From contig JAKAXG010000100.1 of assembly GCA_021827225.1 (NCBI GenBank), positions 1 through 9,976 on the forward strand: a stretch of DNA of 9,976 nt. The letters are read 5' to 3'. The DNA comes from Actinomycetes bacterium (GTDB taxonomy: Bacteria; Actinomycetota; Acidimicrobiia; Acidimicrobiales; Palsa-688). The position numbers were made by a program, and so were the translations under genes. Below, piece after piece: positions 5,000 through 9,976 of the stretch. Positions within the stretch are counted from its first letter, which is position 1. Each line of letters begins with the position of its first letter. Under the pieces are notes generated by a model. It searched no databases. It worked only from the letters and a program-made list of their open reading frames with translations, and was not told where the DNA came from.

Positions 5000-6205
5000 T
5001 CAATCCGGCCAAGGGTTCTCGATGTAGACCCGCGGCACCCGGCCGCTGATGGCGCACACCACCTCGTAGGCGATGGTGCCGGTGGCGGTGGCCCACTCCC
5101 AGGCCCCGATGACCTCAGAGCCCTGGCGGCCGATCAGCACCACCTCGTCGCCGGCCGCCACCGCCGCGTCCGGGCCGCAGTCGACCAGGAACTGGTCCAT
5201 CGTCACCGTCCCGGCCATGGGACGGCGCCGGCCGCCGATCAGCACCTGGCCGCCGTCGGCGGCCAGGCGGCGGGGCACACCGTCGGCGTAACCGAGGGGG
5301 ACGGTCGCCACCACCGAGTCGGCCGTCACCGTGTAGCGGCGGCCGTAGGAGAGCCGCTCGCCGGCGCGGACCTTCTTGGCGAAGGAGACCTGGGCCTTGA
5401 GCGACAGCGCCGGTCGCAGATCCGGGACCGGCGGGACATCCGGAGCGGGTCCGGCCGGGGCCAGCCCGTAGAGGGCGATACCGCAGCGGACCATGTCGTA
5501 GTGGGCGCCCAGATGCCACAGGGTGCCGCCCGAGTTGGCGGCGTGGCGCAGCCGGGGCTGGACGCCGGCCTCGTCCAGGCGGCCGAGCGCCTCCTCGAAG
5601 CGCTCCACCTGGGTATCGGTGAAGGGGTCGTGGACCTCGTCGGACACGGCGAAGTGGGTCCAGAACCCGTCCAGCTCCAGGTGGGGGTCGGCGGCTACCT
5701 CCAGGGCCAGGGATACGGCGTCGGCGGGAGCCGCCCCCACCCGGTGCATCCCGGTGTCGACCTTGACATGGACCGGGAACGGCGGGGCGCCGGGACCGGC
5801 AGCCCGGGCGACCTCGGCCGACAGGGCCCGCAGGCCGGGCCCGGTGTAGACCGTCGGTGTCAGGGAAGACGCCACCACCTCGGCCATGGCCGCGGGCGGA
5901 GGTTCCGAGAGCACCAGGATGGGGGCGGTGATCCCTGCCGCCCGCAGGTCTCGGCCCTCCTCCACCAGGGCCACCGCCAGCCAGGTGGCCCCGCCGTCCA
6001 GAGCAGCCAGGGCGACGGGAACAGCCCCGTGACCGTAGCCGCCGGCCTTCACCACGGCGCACAGCTCGGCCGGGGCGGCCAGGGCGGCGAGGAGGGAGGC
6101 GTTATGGGCGATGGCACCCAGGTCGACCTCGGCCCACGCCGGCCGGCACCCGTAGGGGGCGGCCGGCCCGGGCGGGGCCAGGGCGGCGGCCGGATCGGGC
6201 GTCAC
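5000..6205 (-). CDS. alr: alanine racemase
   Basis: PLP enzyme interconverting L- and D-alanine in the cytoplasm, supplying D-Ala for peptidoglycan. The product has 401 residues. Seen: WAEVDLGAIAHN (24-35), the PLP lysine in VVKAGGYGHG (Lys53), KVDTGMHRVG (148-157, including the Lys/Arg pair that orders the active site), the conserved RHAANSGG (220-227), the catalytic-base Tyr in LSYGRRY (Tyr287), PLGYADGVPRR (303-313), TVTMDQFLVD (333-342) and the C-terminal YEVVCAISGRVPRVY. The usual KADAYGHG or KANAYGHG is KAGGYGHG here. GTG 6205 overlaps the nnr stop as GTGA; about 20 residues precede the conserved WAEVDL. The gene is followed after 43 nt by the P1 peptidase. All catalytic residues are present. 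Confidence 0.97.
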   Translation of the reverse strand: MTPDPAAALAPPGPAAPYGCRPAWAEVDLGAIAHNASLLAALAAPAELCAVVKAGGYGHGAVPVALAALDGGATWLAVALVEEGRDLRAAGITAPILVLSEPPPAAMAEVVASSLTPTVYTGPGLRALSAEVARAAGPGAPPFPVHVKVDTGMHRVGAAPADAVSLALEVAADPHLELDGFWTHFAVSDEVHDPFTDTQVERFEEALGRLDEAGVQPRLRHAANSGGTLWHLGAHYDMVRCGIALYGLAPAGPAPDVPPVPDLRPALSLKAQVSFAKKVRAGERLSYGRRYTVTADSVVATVPLGYADGVPRRLAADGGQVLIGGRRRPMAGTVTMDQFLVDCGPDAAVAAGDEVVLIGRQGSEVIGAWEWATATGTIAYEVVCAISGRVPRVYIENPWPD

Positions 6206-7605
6206 GTCCGCCGCTTCGCGAGGCGCTCGGAGAGGAACCGGGACACCAGGTCCGGCAGGTCGGTGGCGACCAGCCCCTCCTGCGGGCCCAGCCCGGCCGC
6301 CCGGCCGTGGACGTGGGCGGCCAGGGCGGCGGCCTCGAGCGGGGGCAGCCCCCGGGCCAGGAAGGCGGCGATGATCCCGGAGAGGACGTCGCCGGTGCCG
6401 GCGGTGGCCAGGCGGGGCGAGCCGGAGGCGGCGAGCAGCACCCTGCCGTCGGGCCCGGCGACGACGGTGGTCGATCCCTTCAACAGCACCACCGCCCCAG
6501 TCTGGCGGGCGGTGGCCGCCACATCGGCGATGCGGTCCCCGCCCGGGGCGTGACCGGTGATCTTCCCGTACTCGCCCTCGTGGGGGGTCAGCACCAGCGG
6601 CGCCGGCCGGCCGGAGGCCACCTCGGCGATGGCGTCCAGGTCGCCCAGGGCGGTGAGCCCGTCGGCGTCGACGACCGCCGGAGGCTCGGAGGCCCGCAGG
6701 AACCGGCCAACCGGGGTGTCGGCCCCGGTGCCGCCGCCGGGGCGGCGGGCCCGCTTCGACAGTCCCGGTCCTATGACCACCGCCCGGGCCCGGCCGGCGG
6801 CGTCGACGGCGGCGTCGACCCAGTCCTCTCCGGGAAGGCTGACCCCGACCTGCTCCCCGGGAGGCAGGCCGCCCCCCTGCGGGGCGCCGGGCACCCCCAC
6901 CAGGGCGTAGCCGGCCCCGGCTCTCATGGCCCCCCGGGCGGCCATGAGGGGCGCCCCGTTCATGGCTTCGGAACCGCCGATGACCATCACCGCGCTCTGC
7001 CACTTGTGAGCGTGGCGGGGCCGGGGCGCAAGCACCGCCAGGTCGTCGTCGGTGACCAGCCACATCCGGGCCGACCGGGCGGCCAGCGCGCCGAGGCCGA
7101 TGTCGGCGAGTTCCACCTGGCCGGTGCGTGCGGGGCCGTCGCCGAGGAGCAGCCCCGGCTTGTAGGAGGCGAAGGTGACGGTGCGGGACGCGGTCATGGC
7201 GTCGCCGGTCCCGGTGAGCCCCGACAGCCCGGAGGGGATGTCCACGGCCAGCACCGGGACCAGGCCCGGGTCGGGCGGGAGGTAGGGCCGGCTCAGCCCG
7301 GTCCCGTAGGCGGCGTCGACGATCAGGTCGGCCGGCCCGGGATGCCCGCCGGGGGGGAGGGCCGAAGGCTCGATGACGACCACCGCGGCGCCCCAGCGAC
7401 CCAGCCACCGGGCGGCGACCCGCCCGTCGGCGCCGTTGTTGCCCCGGCCCGCGATCACCACGACATGCCGACCGTAGGCACCGCCCATCATCCGGCGGGC
7501 GGCGTGGGCGACCGCGAAGCCGGCCCGCTCCACGAGCACCTCGACCGGTTCGGGAGCCGAGCGGTCCACCGCGCCCATCTCCTCGGGGGTGAGGACCGGG
7601 ATCAC
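6202..7605 (-). CDS. nnr: bifunctional NAD(P)HX epimerase / ADP-dependent NAD(P)HX dehydratase
   Basis: Repairs hydrated NADH/NADPH (NADHX, NADPHX) in the cytoplasm. The N-terminal YjeF_N (NnrE) domain epimerises R-NAD(P)HX, and the C-terminal carbohydrate-kinase-like (NnrD) domain dehydrates S-NAD(P)HX using ADP. The product has 467 residues, usual for the fusion. NnrE (about 1-190): GRGNNGADGRVAARWL (53-68), LIVDAAYGTGLSRP (94-107), DIPSGLSGLTG (122-132). NnrD (about 195-460): HAHKWQSAVMVIGGS (198-212), MAARGAMRAGAGYALVGVP (221-239), VIGPGLSK (277-284), VVDADGL (311-317), LTPHEGEYGKITG (339-351), LLKGSTTVV (374-382) and ATAGTGDVLSGIIAAFLARG (400-419), which holds the nucleotide-binding loop and catalytic Asp. 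The start overlaps the acpS stop as GTGA, and the end overlaps the alr start the same way. Confidence 0.96.
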   Translation of the reverse strand: MIPVLTPEEMGAVDRSAPEPVEVLVERAGFAVAHAARRMMGGAYGRHVVVIAGRGNNGADGRVAARWLGRWGAAVVVIEPSALPPGGHPGPADLIVDAAYGTGLSRPYLPPDPGLVPVLAVDIPSGLSGLTGTGDAMTASRTVTFASYKPGLLLGDGPARTGQVELADIGLGALAARSARMWLVTDDDLAVLAPRPRHAHKWQSAVMVIGGSEAMNGAPLMAARGAMRAGAGYALVGVPGAPQGGGLPPGEQVGVSLPGEDWVDAAVDAAGRARAVVIGPGLSKRARRPGGGTGADTPVGRFLRASEPPAVVDADGLTALGDLDAIAEVASGRPAPLVLTPHEGEYGKITGHAPGGDRIADVAATARQTGAVVLLKGSTTVVAGPDGRVLLAASGSPRLATAGTGDVLSGIIAAFLARGLPPLEAAALAAHVHGRAAGLGPQEGLVATDLPDLVSRFLSERLAKRRT

Positions 7606-8018
7606 GCCACCGCCACCACCACCGCCGAGGCGACCGTGGAGGTATGGGAGATCGAGACGTGCCACCCGCCCACCCCGAGCTGCGCCGCCAGATGCCCGGC
7701 CCGCCCCGCCACTGTGAGCTGGGGCCGGCCTCCGGGCTGCCGGGCGGTCGATATGTCGGCCCAGTCGACGGCCCCCAGGCCGACCCCGAGGGCCTTCATC
7801 ACCGCCTCCTTCACCGCGAAGCGTCCGGCCAGGTTCTGCGCCGGGCGGGAGAGCCCGGACGCGTAGCGCAGCTCGTCGGCCGAGAACAGCCGGGCGGCCA
7901 GGGTGGGGCGCCGGCCGAGGACCCGCTGGAAGCGGGGTATGTCCACCAGGTCGGTGCCGACCCCGATGACGGTGCCGGCTCCCCCGCGAGCGGTCCCGGG
8001 GCTGCCTCCGCCGCTCAC
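7602..8018 (-). CDS. acpS: holo-[acyl-carrier-protein] synthase
   Basis: Transfers 4'-phosphopantetheine from CoA to the serine of apo-ACP, activating it for fatty acid synthesis. The product has 138 residues. Seen: VIGVGTDLVDIPRF (17-30, Mg-binding Asp23), RLFSADELRYA (43-53), the signature GRFAVKEAVMKALG (65-78, metal-binding Glu71) and HVSISHTSTVASAVVVA (120-136). About 16 Gly/Ser-rich residues precede the conserved start. No ATG, GTG or TTG lies between them and the motif, so GTG 8018 is the nearest start. It overlaps the glmS stop as GTGA, although the Shine-Dalgarno (AGAGG) sits unusually close. Adjacency to glmS and nnr is the usual actinobacterial context. Confidence 0.95.
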   Translation of the reverse strand: MSGGGSPGTARGGAGTVIGVGTDLVDIPRFQRVLGRRPTLAARLFSADELRYASGLSRPAQNLAGRFAVKEAVMKALGVGLGAVDWADISTARQPGGRPQLTVAGRAGHLAAQLGVGGWHVSISHTSTVASAVVVAVA

Positions 8019-9976
8019 GCCTCTGGGCGCCAGCGCCGGGCCAGCTCGTAGACCGGGCAGGTGAGCAGGTCGACCACCGGCTCCTCTCCCAGCCGGCCGC
8101 GATCGAAGGCCGGCTCGGTCTCGGTGACGGCATCGGAGAGGGCGTTGAACCGGGTGCGGTAGCCCGACAGCACGGCGGCCGCCCGCTCGGCCGGCAGCAC
8201 CTCGTGGAACCTGACGTGCAGCAGGGTCATACCGATGACCTGCTGGCCCTTGGCCTCGGGCACGAGTACCACCGTCCGGCCGTCGCTGGCGCCCCGGACC
8301 ACGGTCACCTCCCGCTCCTCGGCCGCCCGGTGCTTGCTGCCGAGCAGACGGGGATCCCGGTCGGTGCGCGACGTCAGCTGGCGGGCCACGCCCCCCCGGT
8401 CGAGCACCGACGCGGTGGGCGATGGGCCCCACTCGATCCGGTAGCGGGTGAAACCGAGGACTTCCGCCACGGCCTCGTCGAGGGCGCCGAGGGTGCGCAG
8501 GGCCCGGTACCCGAGCGTGTCGGGGGCGGCCCCGGCGTCGAGGGTGGCCTTCACCAACGGCACGCCGAAGAGGGCGTCCTCGCTTCGCGAGATGCCCACC
8601 GTGACCGTCTTCGCCTGGTGCTTGATGGCGTCGACGGGCCGGGTGAGCTGGTCGACGGCCTCGTTGACGGCGTCGAGCAGGTCGGACAGGAGGGCTGCCG
8701 GGGTGCCGATCTTGCCGGTCTCGGACTCATAGCCCTCGAGGGGCAGCAGCCCGGTGGCGTAGCGGAGCAGCGCGACCAGGCGGACGGCGGTGCTGGCCTC
8801 CAGGTTGCCGTTGTAGCTGCCGTCGCGCAGCCCCGCCAGGAACGGGGCCGCCGCTTCCGAAAGGTCCGGGGCCAGCCGTTCCATGACGTCGTCGGGATCG
8901 GCGCCGGCCGCCCTCTCCAGGACGCTGCGCACCCCGCGCAGGGTGCGGGCCTGGGCGTCGATGGACAGCGCCGCCTCGTAGCCGAAGAGGTGGCCGACCA
9001 TGGCGGACAGCACGAAGGCCACCGCCGGATGGAGGCGGGGCACGGTTATCACCTCGCGGACCACGGCCGCGAAACGGCCCTCCTCGCCCTCGGCGGCGAT
9101 GACCACCGGCGCCGCCTTGTGGGCCCGGTAGATGGCGACCTCCTTGGCCGCGTCGTCGGCGTTGGGTCCGTGCAGGCCGGCGGCGCACACCAGGATCAAC
9201 GGCTCGCAGGACAGGTCGATGTGCTTCTTGTCCTCGGTGGTGTCAGCCGAGATGGACCGGTAGCACAGCTCCGACAGCTTGATGCGCACCTCGGCGGCGG
9301 CGACGTGGTCCGGGCCGCTGCCGACGACCGCCCAATAGCGCCGGCGGGGGGCGGTGGCGGCGGCGATGCGGCCGATCTCCTCGCGCCGGGCCAGGACCTG
9401 CTCCATGGCCCCGGGCAGGTCGCGCAGGGCGCGCAGGATGGCCTCTGTCCCGGTCCCGCGCGGGACGTGGCCCACCCGTTGCGCCAGCCCGGCGGCAATC
9501 AACCAGCCCGCGGCGATCTGCGCGTAGAACGCCTTGGTGGAGGCCACGCTCATCTCGACGTCGCGACCGTCGGAGGTGTGGAGCACCCCATGGGCCTTGG
9601 CGGCCAGGTCGCTGTTGCGGCGGTTCACCACCGCCACGACGTGGGCGCCCCGGGTGCGGACCAGGTCGACGGTGCGGTTGGTGTCAGTTGTGGTGCCGGA
9701 CTGGCTGATGGCGATCACCAGGGTGTCGCTCATGTCATCGGCCATGTCGAAACCGGACAGCTCGGTGGCGGGCATGGCCTGTACCGGGAAGCCGGGCAGG
9801 CAGGTCCGCACCGCGGTGGCGACCGCCTGGCCGGCGACGGCGGCGGTGCCCTGCCCGATGACGATCACCCTCCGCACCTCCCCCGACGCCAGGGCCGACG
9901 CCAGATGCGGGGGGATGGTGTCGTCCCCGACCCGGGCTCTCACGGTCCCGTCGGGACCGGTGGCGATGCGGCCCCG
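8015..9976 (-). CDS. glmS: GlmS-like glucosamine-6-phosphate synthase, isomerase half, enlarged C-terminus; 5' end outside window
   Basis: Makes glucosamine-6-phosphate from fructose-6-phosphate and glutamine, the first step to UDP-GlcNAc. The last 653 residues are visible; the glutaminase domain would lie right of the window, and the first visible residues resemble the linker into the isomerase (RGRI). SIS1 (about 33-165): GQGTAAVAG, SQSGTTTDT (91-99, normally SQSGET), VASTKAF (144-150). SIS2 (about 212-355): EVRIKLSELCY, keeping equivalents of E. coli Glu481, Lys485 and Glu488, then KKHIDLS with the His504 equivalent (His252). Normal GlmS ends about 120 residues after that Glu; here about 300 follow. 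Within them VDAIKHQAKTVTVG (8594-8635) resembles the E. coli C-tail LAKSVTVE, so ~100 residues look inserted before the tail and ~190 added after it. The extra parts are not recognised. Confidence 0.85.
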   Translation of the reverse strand, partial: RGRIATGPDGTVRARVGDDTIPPHLASALASGEVRRVIVIGQGTAAVAGQAVATAVRTCLPGFPVQAMPATELSGFDMADDMSDTLVIAISQSGTTTDTNRTVDLVRTRGAHVVAVVNRRNSDLAAKAHGVLHTSDGRDVEMSVASTKAFYAQIAAGWLIAAGLAQRVGHVPRGTGTEAILRALRDLPGAMEQVLARREEIGRIAAATAPRRRYWAVVGSGPDHVAAAEVRIKLSELCYRSISADTTEDKKHIDLSCEPLILVCAAGLHGPNADDAAKEVAIYRAHKAAPVVIAAEGEEGRFAAVVREVITVPRLHPAVAFVLSAMVGHLFGYEAALSIDAQARTLRGVRSVLERAAGADPDDVMERLAPDLSEAAAPFLAGLRDGSYNGNLEASTAVRLVALLRYATGLLPLEGYESETGKIGTPAALLSDLLDAVNEAVDQLTRPVDAIKHQAKTVTVGISRSEDALFGVPLVKATLDAGAAPDTLGYRALRTLGALDEAVAEVLGFTRYRIEWGPSPTASVLDRGGVARQLTSRTDRDPRLLGSKHRAAEEREVTVVRGASDGRTVVLVPEAKGQQVIGMTLLHVRFHEVLPAERAAAVLSGYRTRFNALSDAVTETEPAFDRGRLGEEPVVDLLTCPVYELARRWRPEA

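Noticed and set aside
4634..6553. A 639-codon open frame on the plus strand opposite alr and the P1 peptidase.
   Set aside because: It is an antisense shadow caused by high GC content. The minus strand over the same bases encodes clearly recognisable Alr and P1 peptidase motifs, while the plus-strand translation is low-complexity Gly/His/Arg with no family resemblance.
1..9976. tRNA, rRNA, riboswitch, transposase or phage genes.
   Set aside because: No cloverleaf, conserved rRNA segment, recognisable riboswitch core, transposase motif or integrase motif was seen by eye on either strand.

Overview
The window is a very GC-rich stretch of bacterial chromosome. Third codon positions are almost always G or C, and GTG starts dominate. 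The gene order glmS - acpS - nnr (NAD(P)HX repair) - alr ... tsaE - tsaB - rimI - tsaD is the conserved cell-wall/housekeeping cluster of Actinobacteria (established knowledge). The long non-standard glmS product and the inserted family-4 uracil-DNA glycosylase suggest a deep-branching actinobacterium, perhaps Acidimicrobiia. That placement is inference and cannot be settled from the window.

Layout. All genes but one lie on the minus strand, so transcription runs from high to low coordinates. From the right edge: a 5'-truncated GlmS (8015-9976), holo-ACP synthase (7602-8018), bifunctional NAD(P)HX epimerase/dehydratase (6202-7605), alanine racemase (5000-6205) and, after a 43-nt gap, a P1/DmpA-family peptidase (4093-4956). 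One plus-strand gene follows, an RDD membrane protein with a Gly/Tyr/Pro repeat N-terminus (3419-4087). It converges on the peptidase with only 5 nt between the stop codons. A 363-nt divergent intergenic region (3056-3418) is the structural hot spot: it holds a nested 22/23-bp tandem repeat, a perfect 15-bp inverted repeat bounded by T6 and A6, and a perfect GC-rich hairpin. The left half is a minus-strand operon: family-4 UDG (2420-3055), TsaE (1884-2423), TsaB (1105-1887), RimI (539-1108) and a 3'-truncated TsaD (1-542).

How the genes fit together. GlmS makes glucosamine-6-phosphate and Alr makes D-alanine, both for peptidoglycan. AcpS activates acyl carrier protein, and Nnr repairs hydrated NAD(P)H. 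TsaE, TsaB and TsaD form the complex that installs N6-threonylcarbamoyl on A37 of ANN-decoding tRNAs, and RimI acetylates protein N-termini. Seven of the eight same-strand junctions are 4-nt stop/start overlaps (six GTGA, one ATGA), which points to tight translational coupling and fixes most start codons.

No phage, transposase, CRISPR, tRNA or rRNA gene is visible. I see no clearly new multi-gene system. The best leads are the enlarged GlmS architecture and the repeat-filled divergent intergenic region.
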